Part shown: positions 8,161 through 15,625 of the stretch, one piece after another
Layout of the letters: each line of letters opens with the position of its first letter
How positions within the stretch are numbered: position 1 is the stretch's first letter
Source of the DNA: Clostridium sp. BNL1100
GTDB lineage: Bacteria; Bacillota; Clostridia; Acetivibrionales; DSM-1351
Assembly: GCF_000244875.1 (NCBI RefSeq)
Contig: NC_016791.1
Location: forward strand, 248,001-312,000
Direction of reading: 5' to 3'
DNA: 64,000 nt
Made by a program: the position numbers and the translations under genes
The notes under the pieces: model-generated
Seen by the model: only the letters and a program-made list of their open reading frames with translations
Databases searched by the model: none
Told to the model about the DNA's origin: nothing

Positions 8161-8222
8161 GTAAAGTGAACTTGACATACCAATAGAATTGTATTATATT
8201 AATAGTGTAAAGCTAACTTTAC
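8161..8222 (+). promoter_or_regulatory. Promoter bracketed by two palindromic operators
   Basis: TTGACA (8172-8177), 17 nt and TATATT (8195-8200) give a strong promoter. Two copies of GTAAAG-N4-CTTTAC flank it: 8161-8176 (GTAAAGTGAACTTGAC, one mismatch, overlapping the -35) and 8207-8222 (GTAAAGCTAACTTTAC, perfect, in the initial transcribed region). Each continues ATACC, so they are also direct repeats of about 21 bp offset by 46 bp. The layout predicts autorepression by the Xre protein encoded directly downstream. Confidence 0.7.
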
Positions 8223-8251
8223 ATACCTAAAGTAGAAAGGAGCATATATGA

Positions 8252-8455
8252 TTGAAAAACAAAATAAAGGATTTAAGGGAGCAATGTGGTTTTACTCAGC
8301 AATATCTTGCAGACAAAGTAAATGTGTCAAGGCAAACAATTATATCTTTGGAAAATGGAAAATATAATCCATCCATTTTTCTAGCATATAAAATTGCAAA
8401 AGTTTTTAAATTGACAATTGAAGATATCTTTGTATTTGAGGAGGAGTTATTATGA
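8252..8455 (+). CDS. Small Xre-family transcriptional regulator (second copy)
   Basis: A 67-residue single-domain Cro/CI-like regulator: HTH TQQYLADKVNVSRQTIISLE (about 15-34), then [19 protein letters not shown], closely related to the protein at 3072-3275. The reading frame starts at TTG 8252, 9 nt after AAAGGAG (8236-8242). An ATG at 8248 overlaps it but is in another frame and stops early. Its stop overlaps the next gene's ATG by 4 nt, so the two are translationally coupled. It very likely represses its own promoter through the twin operators at 8161-8222; the inducing signal is unknown. Confidence 0.88.
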   Translation: MKNKIKDLREQCGFTQQYLADKVNVSRQTIISLENGKYNPSIFLAYKIAKVFKLTIEDIFVFEEELL

Positions 8456-8862
8456 GTATTGAAAAGTATATAAAGAAAGAACTTCTATTTTCACAGTTAT
8501 TTATAATTATAGGACTAATAGCAGCAATAACGGGGTTTATATTTGGATACCAGAAAGAGCTTATGACTGGTTTAACAGCAGGGTTTCTTCCTACAGGAAT
8601 AGGGGTAATGGTACTATATAAATATGCTAGGAAAAAGCCCGAAATGAAAAAGAATATTGAGCTCGAGAATGAGGAGAGAAATATTTTTATTAATACAAAG
8701 GCAGGTCATTCCGCATTCTGGGTTTCATATTGGTATATATTTGTAGCAGTCATTTTGTATAATATAATAAAAATAACCCTTCTTAAATTTCTAACTGTAA
8801 CTTTATTCTTTATGGCTATTATGTATTTCACATTTGTTTTCATCTATCATAAAAAATATTGA
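8452..8862 (+). CDS. DUF2178-like membrane protein
   Basis: A 136-residue protein with four hydrophobic segments (about 12-32, 36-55, 84-103, 108-130) and a central charged cytoplasmic-looking loop KKPEMKKNIELENEERNIFI. The NEERN motif between TM2 and TM3 is typical of DUF2178-type proteins encoded next to small Xre regulators. Its ATG overlaps the regulator stop (ATGA). Function is unknown; the pairing suggests that the membrane protein either signals to, or is the main target of, the regulator. Confidence 0.7.
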   Translation: MSIEKYIKKELLFSQLFIIIGLIAAITGFIFGYQKELMTGLTAGFLPTGIGVMVLYKYARKKPEMKKNIELENEERNIFINTKAGHSAFWVSYWYIFVAVILYNIIKITLLKFLTVTLFFMAIMYFTFVFIYHKKY

Positions 8863-9115
8863 TTTCACTTGAAGTGCATATTTCTGCAATCCTGACACCT
8901 TGTCGTATACGTTAGTTTTATCCAGGGTTTCATTTTTTTAATAAATAAGACGTACTATAGCTTTAGTTAAAGCACTATTTGTTCAAAAACTTAAAAACTG
9001 TCCGACAATCAAAAAATCTCTGTTTATAAAAGGTATTTTGAGTGCAGGATGATAGTTTTACATATAAGCGGTCAAGCTCCAAAAACAGCTTATATGCTTG
9101 AGGAGACAGTAAATT

Positions 9116-9232
9116 TTACAGATTTTTTATATTCTCGGCATATTTATCGTAGAAGTCTTTATATTCAGTGGAGTCTTTATACTCATTGCTCAAACATGGA
9201 TTCCGTTCATTATACACGATAATATAAAGCAT
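9116..9232 (-). CDS. Possible 38-residue ORF or gene remnant
   Basis: Within 8863-9332, which otherwise has no gene, a minus-strand frame from ATG 9232 to TAA 9116 encodes a hydrophilic C-terminal-like peptide (NERNPCLSNEYKDSTEYKDF and on). An in-frame stop sits two codons before the ATG and there is no convincing SD. The composition looks protein-like, so it may be the tail of a decayed gene. Nothing else is recognised in 8863-9266. Confidence 0.2.
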   Translation of the reverse strand: MLYIIVYNERNPCLSNEYKDSTEYKDFYDKYAENIKNL

Positions 9233-9266
9233 TCCATATTGTTAGAATCATCGTTATTAGAAAATT

Positions 9267-9304
9267 AACAAGTGCGGACAGGTGTAACCCTACACGCACT
9301 TGTT
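9267..9304 (-). terminator. Terminator of the P-loop kinase gene
   Basis: AACAAGTGCG (9267-9276) pairs perfectly with CGCACTTGTT (9295-9304), with GTGTA/TACAC inside. The minus-strand tail reads TTAATTTTC. It sits 28 nt beyond the stop of the gene at 9333-9944. Confidence 0.7.
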
Positions 9305-9332
9305 TGATGCAAAAACAACAAAATTATATTTG

Positions 9333-9944
9333 TTATTTGAACTTAAATACTTCTTCAATGATATCTAAATTTTCATCTATAGTTCTCTTTCCATCTACAA
9401 CCAATGTTGAATATCCGAGTTTCAATGCTTCTTTTAACACCGTGTCCGCAAACAGGTAATCCCTTTTCATCCAGTTTTCAAAAGCAAGTTCCTTGTTGCT
9501 GCATCCCTCTAAATATTGCATAACCCACGGCCTTTGTGAATACTTTTCATACTGAAATTCATTTGTCGGAACAATACATATGTAATTTGACTTTCCTACT
9601 CCACTTTTACTCATTAAATTCGGCAAAAATGCTGCACCTTCTGTTATGATTGGAACATCATTGTTCAGCTTATTTAAATCCTCCAGAATAAATTCAAACA
9701 TTTCGTTATAAATATATTGTTCTTCAAGGTTTTGAACCTCCGGCTCCCTTAGCCATATTTTATCTAATGACATCTCTGATATTTTAGATAATAAAGGTTT
9801 TCCCAGCTTTGCACCTTTATTAATATAAACCTCTAATAAGTCGTCTACTTTGAAATATTGAAAGTTATATTTCTTGGCTATCAATTCCGCAACTGTACTT
9901 TTCCCACAGCAAGGGGAACCTCCGATATAATATATTTGTCTCAT
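9333..9944 (-). CDS. P-loop small-molecule kinase-like protein
   Basis: A 203-residue AAA_17/adenylate-kinase-like P-loop protein. Walker A is GGSPCCGKST at 8-17, followed by a typical acceptor-binding segment (FKVDDLLEVYINKG). The helical LID-like middle has paired aromatics and WLREPEVQN, and the C-terminus has TLVVDGKRTIDENLDII. Such proteins phosphorylate nucleosides, sugars or antibiotics; the substrate cannot be predicted. It is monocistronic, with a clear terminator just downstream. Confidence 0.75.
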   Translation of the reverse strand: MRQIYYIGGSPCCGKSTVAELIAKKYNFQYFKVDDLLEVYINKGAKLGKPLLSKISEMSLDKIWLREPEVQNLEEQYIYNEMFEFILEDLNKLNNDVPIITEGAAFLPNLMSKSGVGKSNYICIVPTNEFQYEKYSQRPWVMQYLEGCSNKELAFENWMKRDYLFADTVLKEALKLGYSTLVVDGKRTIDENLDIIEEVFKFK

Positions 9945-10026
9945 ATACTTCTCCTAATTTTAATGCTTACTGTATCTATATTGTACTATTAATACAAATA
10001 TAATAAAAACACAAGTTTTTTTGCTC

Positions 10027-10061
10027 TTGACACCTTATAGTGATGTGTATATACTGTATAT
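10027..10061 (+). promoter_or_regulatory. Promoter and candidate operator of the GntR-ABC operon
   Basis: TTGACA (10027-10032), 17 nt and TATACT (10050-10055), with a 13-nt palindrome ATATACTGTATAT (10049-10061) over the -10. GntR/YtrA regulators commonly autorepress through palindromes placed this way. Confidence 0.6.
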
Positions 10062-10129
10062 GTAACAACAATAACAGTAGTAACAATAATAACATTTAGA
10101 GTCGCAAAAGTAATAAGCAGGAGGGAAAA

Positions 10130-10513
10130 TTGAAAATCATAATTTCCAATACATCTGGGGTACCCATATACGAACAGATAAAAGAACAGATAAAAAGTTC
10201 AATCCTGTCGGGTGAAATTGAAGAAAACCAATTGTTGCCGTCATTGAGACAGCTTGCAAAGGAGCTGAAAATCAGCGTGCTTACGACGACCAGAGCATAC
10301 ACTGAGTTGGAGCAGGAGGGCTATGTCACCAACGTACAGGGCAAAGGGTGCTATGTGCTGGGGAGAGGCTCTGAACTGATTCGGGAACAGCTTTTAAGGG
10401 ATATAGAGGAAAATCTGTCTGCTGCCATAAAGTCTGCCAGAAGGGCGGAAGTATCAGAAGAGGATCTTGTTAAAATGCTGAAAATTCTTATGGAGGATGA
10501 GGGATATGAATAA
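10130..10513 (+). CDS. GntR family (YtrA subfamily) transcriptional regulator
   Basis: A 127-residue regulator with an N-terminal winged helix: PIYEQIKEQIKSSILSGEI (about 10-28), LLPSLRQLAKELKIS and TTRAYTELEQEGYVTNVQGKG. Only a short helical C-terminal tail follows, the mark of the YtrA subfamily that represses ABC-transporter operons. It starts at TTG 10130 behind AGGAGGG. Its last codons overlap the start of the ABC ATPase gene. Expected to bind 10049-10061 and repress the operon until an envelope or antibiotic signal appears. Confidence 0.9.
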   Translation: MKIIISNTSGVPIYEQIKEQIKSSILSGEIEENQLLPSLRQLAKELKISVLTTTRAYTELEQEGYVTNVQGKGCYVLGRGSELIREQLLRDIEENLSAAIKSARRAEVSEEDLVKMLKILMEDEGYE

Positions 10514-11366
10514 TGATATAGAAATAAGAAATCTATGTAAAAACTTTGATAGTTTTAAACTAAGCAATATCAGCTTTTCTTTACCCCAAGGATATATTAT
10601 GGGTCTGGTAGGGCCTAACGGTGCCGGGAAAACCACTACTATCAAGCTTATGCTCAACATGATACAAAAAACATCCGGAGATATAAAGATTCTGGGATTG
10701 GATAGTGTTGCTGAACAGTACAGGATTAAGGAAAGTATAGGTGCAGTATTTGACACGAACTATTTTGTTCAGGATTGGACTGTAAAAGAAGTTGAGCGCT
10801 ATGTAGGTATGTTTTACAGTACTTGGGATTCATCTAAGTATAAATCCTTTATAAGCAAATTTGGACTTAGCCCTGATAAAAAGGTAAAAGACCTGTCAAG
10901 AGGAATGCAGATGAAGCTGATGATATCGTGTGCATTATCCCACGATGCAAGGCTTTTGATCCTCGACGAACCAACAAGCGGACTGGATCCGGTAGCAAGA
11001 GACGAGCTTCTTGATATAATGACAGAGTTCATAGAAGACGGCAAAAGAAGTATATTATTTTCCACACATATAACATCAGACCTTGATAAGATTGCTGATT
11101 ACATTACTTTTATTAATCAGGGGTCCCTATTTTACACAGGAACCAAGGATGAATTTATTGACGGCTTCAGAATAGTAAAGGGCGGTAAAAATGATATTAC
11201 CACTGAACAGGAAAGTAAAATGATTGGAATAAGGAAATATTCCACAGGTTTTGAGGGTTTAATTAAAACCGAGGACTTAAGGTTTTACGGAAACCTAGCC
11301 TGTGAACCTGTTTCCATTGACGATATAATTGTTTTTACAAACAGAGGGGGTAGAGGCAATGACTAA
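10506..11366 (+). CDS. ABC transporter ATP-binding protein
   Basis: ATPase subunit of an ABC-2 type exporter. Walker A GPNGAGKTT, the Q-loop region, signature LSRGMQMKL, Walker B LLILDEPTSGLD and the H-loop STHITSD are all present, followed by a divergent C-terminal regulatory tail. An ATG at 10497 abuts the SD GGAGG; ATG 10506 is better spaced and overlaps the gntR stop. It is the middle gene of gntR-ATPase-permease, the arrangement of B. subtilis ytr-like and bacitracin-type efflux operons. Substrate unknown. Confidence 0.93.
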   Translation: MNNDIEIRNLCKNFDSFKLSNISFSLPQGYIMGLVGPNGAGKTTTIKLMLNMIQKTSGDIKILGLDSVAEQYRIKESIGAVFDTNYFVQDWTVKEVERYVGMFYSTWDSSKYKSFISKFGLSPDKKVKDLSRGMQMKLMISCALSHDARLLILDEPTSGLDPVARDELLDIMTEFIEDGKRSILFSTHITSDLDKIADYITFINQGSLFYTGTKDEFIDGFRIVKGGKNDITTEQESKMIGIRKYSTGFEGLIKTEDLRFYGNLACEPVSIDDIIVFTNRGGRGND

Positions 11367-12012
11367 CATTTTAAAGATTGCAAAACTGGATTTTGCATTA
11401 ATAAAGCCTTATATAAAAATTATACTAATTGCACTGGTGTCTCCGTTAATAATAATGTTTACCATGAAGGATGTAATTTCAGGTACTCTATTCTGTATGT
11501 GTATGATGGCAATGACCTCGGGATATACCTTCTCAGTTGCCGAAAAGAATGACCTTGGGAGACTTTACGGTCTTCTTCCCATAAGCCGAAATGATATTGT
11601 TAGCGGCAAGTACTTTTTTATAATTATAGAAGGAATAATTTTGAATTTGATAGGAGTATCCGCAAACGCTATGATATTGACTATATTAAAGGTTAATTTT
11701 ACATCCAGCGATATTTTAATCGGGATTAGCATAGGCCTTATAACTTACTCTTTCTTTACTTCAATACAGTTGCCGTTTTTCTTTAAATATGGAGGTATAA
11801 AGGGAAGATTCTTTTCATTTATTCCTTTTCTAGGGATTTTCTCAATAAGTGAAGTAGCAAAAAGAATGAGTCCTGATAAGCTGGCAGAACTGTCCTCTAT
11901 AGCAATACTAAATAATCCGTATGGATTGCTTGTAATCAGTATTTTGTTTGGTATACTGGTGTACTGTATATCAGTAGGGATATCACAAAAAATATTCTGC
12001 AGGTTGGAATAA
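11359..12012 (+). CDS. ABC-2 type transporter permease
   Basis: Membrane subunit with about six hydrophobic segments. It starts with TNILKIAKLDFALIKPYIKI and contains SGYTFSVAEKNDLGRLYGLLPISRNDIVSGKY, the ABC-2 pattern in which the cytosolic loop after TM2 contacts the ATPase. The likely start is ATG 11359, overlapping the ATPase stop by 8 nt; the in-frame codons upstream lie inside the ATPase gene. At about 217 residues it is a compact single-domain permease, probably working as a dimer with the ATPase encoded upstream. Confidence 0.88.
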   Translation: MTNILKIAKLDFALIKPYIKIILIALVSPLIIMFTMKDVISGTLFCMCMMAMTSGYTFSVAEKNDLGRLYGLLPISRNDIVSGKYFFIIIEGIILNLIGVSANAMILTILKVNFTSSDILIGISIGLITYSFFTSIQLPFFFKYGGIKGRFFSFIPFLGIFSISEVAKRMSPDKLAELSSIAILNNPYGLLVISILFGILVYCISVGISQKIFCRLE

Positions 12013-12150
12013 AATAAAACGCCGGGCTGCATCTACTTATAGAATAATTGTTACTGCAACCCGGGCAAAAGGATGTATAGCAAAAGTAGAAGCACAGGGC
12101 TCCGTCCAAAAGGGCGAGTCCGACTGATACACCTCTCTTATGCTTATGAA
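12013..12150 (-). ncRNA. Candidate structured small RNA between ABC operon and tRNA-Ser
   Basis: Two GC-rich hairpins stand out in AT-rich DNA. One (12097-12121) is a 10-bp stem with an AAAA loop and one bulge. The other pairs CCGGG-TGCA with TGCA-CCCGG (about 12024-12065) and on the minus strand runs into CGTTTTATTTTATT, the form of an intrinsic terminator. The orientation points away from the tRNA and toward the ABC operon. No RNA family is recognised, and a promoter is not clear. Confidence 0.3.
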
Positions 12151-12262
12151 TTAGCATAACTTAAAATTATGACTATTTTATTGAAATTTTGTGAAGAAAT
12201 TATGTCAGGAAAAAAGCTTGAAACCATTTGGGTTTACGTGTACAATATTACATGTATTCCGT

Positions 12263-12354
12263 GGAGAAGTACCCAAGTGGTTGAAGGGTCCGCACTCGAA
12301 ATGCGGTAGGCGGTTAATAGCCGTGCAAGAGTTCAAATCTCTTCTTCTCCGCCA
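12263..12354 (+). tRNA. tRNA-Ser (CGA)
   Basis: A 92-nt class II tRNA. Acceptor GGAGAAG pairs with CTTCTCC, the discriminator is G and CCA is encoded. The anticodon arm CCGCACTCGAAATGCGG presents anticodon CGA, the long variable arm forms a stem, and the T-arm contains GTTCAAATC. It reads UCG serine codons. An intrinsic terminator follows directly. Confidence 0.97.
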
Positions 12355-12356
12355 CA

Positions 12357-12398
12357 AAAGCACGCATAATTTTGTACAATACAAAAGGTGCGTGCTTT
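12357..12398 (+). terminator. tRNA-Ser terminator
   Basis: AAAGCACGCA (12357-12366) pairs with TGCGTGCTTT (12389-12398), followed by CTTTATG. Confidence 0.75.
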
Positions 12399-12533
12399 CT
12401 TTATGAAGAAATACACTGGCCTTGAAGTGAAACCCCAAATCATTAAACTTGCAAACTATTTGTAAAAAACATCATAAATTAATCATATATCATAAAAAAA
12501 CTGAAATTTTGAGATTATTTTCCTTCATTTTTA

Positions 12534-12621
12534 TTGACATATTTATCCTAATAGTATATTATTTTGTTGCGAACAATGGCGTTCACAAAACAGTATCGTT
12601 ACTGTTTTGTGAACGTTTTTT
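12534..12621 (+). promoter_or_regulatory. Promoter and ANTAR-type antitermination leader of the ammonium transporter
   Basis: TTGACA (12534-12539), 17 nt and TATTAT (12557-12562) place the start near 12569. The leader immediately forms an intrinsic terminator: CGTTCACAAAACAGTA (12580-12595), TCGT, the perfect complement (12600-12615), then T6. An alternative fold gives two small hairpins with six-nucleotide loops AATGGC (12575-12580) and ATCGTT (12595-12600). Each has A at loop position 1 and G at position 4, the known signature recognised by dimeric ANTAR proteins. The first hairpin uses the terminator's 5' arm, so both structures cannot coexist. Confidence 0.65.
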
Positions 12622-12663
12622 GTTTCAAAACTTAATAAAAATATTTTACAAAGGGGTAGAATA

Positions 12664-13827
12664 ATGAAAAAAGGTTTATTTGTTCTTTTGTCAGGTTTTA
12701 TTTTAACTCTGTTTATGCCTTTTAGTGCTTTTGCAAGCGCCAACGAAGCAGTTGATGGCATAAGGCAGGTTCAGCAGTACAACTTTTCAATCAATATTTT
12801 AGCAATGTTATTGGTAGGTTTTGGATTTCTAATGGTATTTGTTAAAAAATACGGCTACAGTGCAACAACCGGAACATATTTGGTTGTTGGTGCCGGAATT
12901 CCTCTTTACCTGTTGCTAAGGTATACAGGAGCCCTTTCTTTAGAATCAGTTAATCCTCAAACAATCAAAGGTTTATTATTGGCGGAATTTGCAGTTGCAG
13001 CCGCACTTATTTCAATGGGTGCAGTGCTTGGAAGACTCCGTCTCTATCAATATGCCCTCATTTCGGTATTTCTTGTTCCTATTTATATGATTAATGAATG
13101 GCTGGTTCTGGATGGAGGCCTTGGAATAACAAAGGGCTTTGTGGATGCAGCAGGTTCTATAGTTATCCATGCGTTTGGTGCATATTTCGGATTGGGCCTT
13201 GCTATAGCACTGACGAAACAAAAACATATGGACCATCCTATTGAAAGCGATGCTTCCTCAGACAGGTTCTCCATGCTGGGCTCAATGGTGCTTTGGATAT
13301 TTTGGCCCAGCTTCTGCAGTGCCATAGTACCTACGGAACAATTTGAGCAAACAGTAGTTAATACTGTTCTTGCCCTGTGTGGAGCAACAGTGATTACATA
13401 TTTATTCAGTGCATTATTCAGAAAAGGAAAGCCTGCTATTGCTGATATTGCAAACGCCAGCCTTGCGGGAGGGGTAGCAATAGGAGCAACCTGTAATTTG
13501 GTAAGTGCACCGATTGCCTTTTTGATAGGACTTTTAGCCGGAGCAATATGTGTTGTAGGGTACACTGTAATACAGCCTAAACTGCAAAAGCTTTTAAAGA
13601 TGGTAGATACATGTGGGGTTCACAATCTGCATGGTATGCCTGGTTTGCTGGGCGGAATAATTGCAATATTTATTGTGCCTGAGGCAGCTAAAGCACAGGT
13701 AGCCGGTATCGTATTTACTGTTGTACTGGCATTTGTGGGAGGTATCATATCCGGAAACATAATTCGCCTGACAGGTTCCAAGGAAGCAGTATACGAAGAT
13801 GCGGATGAATTTGAAGAAGCTGCATAA
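12664..13827 (+). CDS. amt: Ammonium transporter, Rh-type
   Basis: Integral membrane channel for NH4+/NH3 (Amt/MEP/Rh superfamily), 387 residues with an N-terminal signal-like segment (1-25) and eleven predicted helices. Signatures are closer to Rh glycoproteins than AmtB: GSIVIHAFGAYFG with pore His169, and DTCGVHNLHGMPGLLGG with His323 as the second member of the pore His pair. No glnK follows, unlike most bacterial amt loci. A short acidic tail ends the protein. Expression is probably controlled by antitermination in the leader at 12567-12621. A strong terminator follows at 13840. Confidence 0.93.
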   Translation: MKKGLFVLLSGFILTLFMPFSAFASANEAVDGIRQVQQYNFSINILAMLLVGFGFLMVFVKKYGYSATTGTYLVVGAGIPLYLLLRYTGALSLESVNPQTIKGLLLAEFAVAAALISMGAVLGRLRLYQYALISVFLVPIYMINEWLVLDGGLGITKGFVDAAGSIVIHAFGAYFGLGLAIALTKQKHMDHPIESDASSDRFSMLGSMVLWIFWPSFCSAIVPTEQFEQTVVNTVLALCGATVITYLFSALFRKGKPAIADIANASLAGGVAIGATCNLVSAPIAFLIGLLAGAICVVGYTVIQPKLQKLLKMVDTCGVHNLHGMPGLLGGIIAIFIVPEAAKAQVAGIVFTVVLAFVGGIISGNIIRLTGSKEAVYEDADEFEEAA

Positions 13828-13839
13828 GTAATCTTACAA

Positions 13840-13886
13840 AAAAAGAATATGCCATACGGTTATTTAACGTATGTCATATTCTTTTT
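13840..13886 (+). terminator. Ammonium transporter gene terminator
   Basis: AAAAAGAATATG (13840-13851) pairs with CATATTCTTTTT (13875-13886), with CATACG/CGTATG inside. A-run and T-run make it bidirectional in principle. Confidence 0.8.
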
Positions 13887-13926
13887 GAAGTTTGCGCATG
13901 TAACGCATATGAAATTAAGACCTTCC

Positions 13927-14380
13927 TATCTGGACTATTTTGGGTGGTAAGCCAAATTAAAAAATATAGCAAACCTGACTAAATGATTTCTAAAATACAC
14001 AATATTTAATACATTCACAAAGTTATATTAAAGTAGAATGAATAGTTTAAAATGAATTTACGTCGATCAAGTGAAAATAAAATCGGGATTATACAAAACT
14101 GAGGTATAAATTTTTATATTCTAACTTGAGTCTTTTTTCATCCAGCTTTGTCTAGATGTCATAACCAAGGATGCTTCAGCTGGATTATGCGACAGCTGCA
14201 AATGTTTCAACAACTGACCGCCCGACGATAATACACTCTGCAATATGGGGTTCTAATGATCACCTTATCCTTCTTTAATATTTTACTACAAAAGCTATGC
14301 CTACCTTGATGTGAAAAAAATAACATAGTTGATTACATATAAAATACGATTAATTCTTACCACCCAAAATAATCCAGATA
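13927..14380. mobile_element. Candidate MITE or deleted insertion element bounded by 25-bp inverted repeats
   Basis: 13927-13951 and 14356-14380 are reverse complements at 24 of 25 positions. The 454-bp interval has no intact gene. Its centre (about 14130-14270) has protein-like stretches on the minus strand in more than one frame, all broken by stops, suggesting a decayed coding sequence. I see no target-site duplication and cannot name the transposase family, so the mobile-element call is an inference from structure. Confidence 0.4.
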
Positions 14381-14427
14381 AAGAAAATCATATATCATAG
14401 CTAATCTAAATACCTGCAAATGAGAAA

Positions 14428-14862
14428 TTACAAATACAGTCCATAATTGTATGTCTTGTTTACAGTTTCCACTGATACACCATTTATCACAGCTTGATAA
14501 GTAGTAACCAACCTGTATGAGTATCCGTGATCTACAGCACATGTTCTGCTTAAAGCACCATAGTAAGTATAAGAGATTTCTGTAAATGTCTCCTGAGTAA
14601 CCCAACTGTTATTTTGATATTTCTGAAGCTTTGCTTCAATAATTACTTCTGTTACGTTTGTAGTTGCTCTAACGGATGAAGAACAAGTTGCAATACCATC
14701 GGATATACTTACATTTTCCGATGTAGAACTTATATACAGACTTAAAGGCTGAGCTCCTATTTCCATGTCGTCTGATGCATATGCTGAACTAGCTGACAAA
14801 GGTATCACCAGACAAAATGCACAGAGCAACACAATAAAATATTTATGAAAACCGTATTTCAT
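14428..14862 (-). CDS. Small secreted protein (DUF6147-like)
   Basis: A 144-residue exported protein: signal peptide MKYGFHKYFIVLLCAFCLVI with cleavage expected near AYA|SDD (about residue 30), then a Thr/Ser-rich beta-strand domain (SISDGIATCSSSVRAT, HGYSYRLVTTYQA). This matches the general pattern of DUF6147 proteins of Clostridia, whose function is unknown. ATG 14862 follows GAGAGGGGGG by 7 nt; the in-frame ATG at 14883 lies upstream of that SD. It is downstream of the sigma/DUF4367 pair on the same strand and has its own possible extracytoplasmic-function (ECF) type promoter at 14887-14920. Confidence 0.7.
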   Translation of the reverse strand: MKYGFHKYFIVLLCAFCLVIPLSASSAYASDDMEIGAQPLSLYISSTSENVSISDGIATCSSSVRATTNVTEVIIEAKLQKYQNNSWVTQETFTEISYTYYGALSRTCAVDHGYSYRLVTTYQAVINGVSVETVNKTYNYGLYL

Positions 14863-14886
14863 AAAACAACCCCCCTCTCTCATTTA

Positions 14887-14920
14887 CATATATAACGAAT
14901 AAAAGAGGGCATTTGTGACA
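14887..14920 (-). promoter_or_regulatory. Possible ECF sigma-dependent promoter
   Basis: Minus strand TGTCACAAAT (14920-14911), 13 nt, then CGTTATATATG (14897-14887), directly ahead of the SD. The AC-containing -35 and CGT-type -10 differ from sigma-A sites and fit the general form of ECF promoters. The adjacent sigma factor is the candidate user. Confidence 0.35.
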
Positions 14921-14944
14921 CATAAATGTAATTTTTTTAAAAAA

Positions 14945-15625
14945 TTATTTTATTTTGACATTATGTACAATTTTTAATGCAACATCATAATCTATATTTC
15001 CTGTTAAGTTCCAAATTTGATGTCTTTTATTATCAAAAACTGCAATATTTACACCGGTACTTTTTTCTGAAATTACAGTTTTCAGGCCTTGTATTTTAGT
15101 TTCGGTTACTTTTGCATTTTCAGTATCCATTGAAAAATTTATTCCCTTTCTGTAATATTCCAGCGTAAAAGCAAAACTATGGCCTGAATTATCCTTATAG
15201 GCCTCTGTTTTTATATTTGCAGCTATCTGTGTATCTTCCAAAGTATAATTTTCGGGAACATAATTCAATCTAAAATCATTGGTGGTTACCTGAATTTCGT
15301 TGCTATCTGACCTTATAATGAAGTCGGTCATCTCATTATAAACGTTAACAATAAAGGTAATCACCGGTTCACGGATTGCAGGAACACTCATCGCACACGT
15401 TAAAATAGTAATGATGATAACTATGGGAATGAGAATCCGTTTTCTGAAACTATTAATAGGTAAAAACTCTTCATGTGACCTGAGGATCAGCTTTTTACGT
15501 TTTGTATAGCTTCTTGAGAACTTGTGCGAAGGGTACGTATATCGATCCAATTCAGATGATAAATTTTTTTGGGTATCTTTTGCAACAGATATCAAAACGT
15601 CCTGCAACGTCTTTGTTGAACTCAT
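14945..15625 (-). CDS. DUF4367 membrane protein, probable anti-sigma factor
   Basis: A 226-residue protein with an N-terminal cytoplasmic part (1-82), one TM helix (about 84-105, RILIPIVIIITILTCAMSVP) and an extracytoplasmic DUF4367 domain that ends in the repeated beta pattern around LKTVISEKSTGVNIAVFDNK and WNLTGNIDYDVALKI. The ATG overlaps the stop of the sigma factor gene by 4 nt. Sigma genes coupled to single-TM DUF4367 proteins usually encode the regulator that holds the sigma factor at the membrane; this is inferred from arrangement, as no zinc anti-sigma motif is visible. Confidence 0.75.
   Translation of the reverse strand: MSSTKTLQDVLISVAKDTQKNLSSELDRYTYPSHKFSRSYTKRKKLILRSHEEFLPINSFRKRILIPIVIIITILTCAMSVPAIREPVITFIVNVYNEMTDFIIRSDSNEIQVTTNDFRLNYVPENYTLEDTQIAANIKTEAYKDNSGHSFAFTLEYYRKGINFSMDTENAKVTETKIQGLKTVISEKSTGVNIAVFDNKRHQIWNLTGNIDYDVALKIVHNVKIK

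Noticed and set aside
8248-8250. ATG start for the second Xre gene
   Set aside because: It is out of frame with the HTH protein and opens a short ORF ending after about 37 codons; TTG 8252 fits the SD spacing.
11936-12157. 73-codon minus-strand ORF between the ABC permease and tRNA
   Set aside because: It runs across the permease 3' end and the two GC-rich hairpins, has no SD and no recognisable protein pattern. The hairpins explain the region better.
12191-12406. ORF on both strands over the tRNA-Ser region
   Set aside because: Contained almost wholly in the tRNA and its terminator.
13083-13565. 160-codon minus-strand ORF
   Set aside because: Antisense to the ammonium transporter with no SD or family match.
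13927-14380. Target-site duplication next to the 25-bp inverted repeats
   Set aside because: Flanks CCTTCC and AAGAAA do not match as direct repeats at any reasonable boundary.
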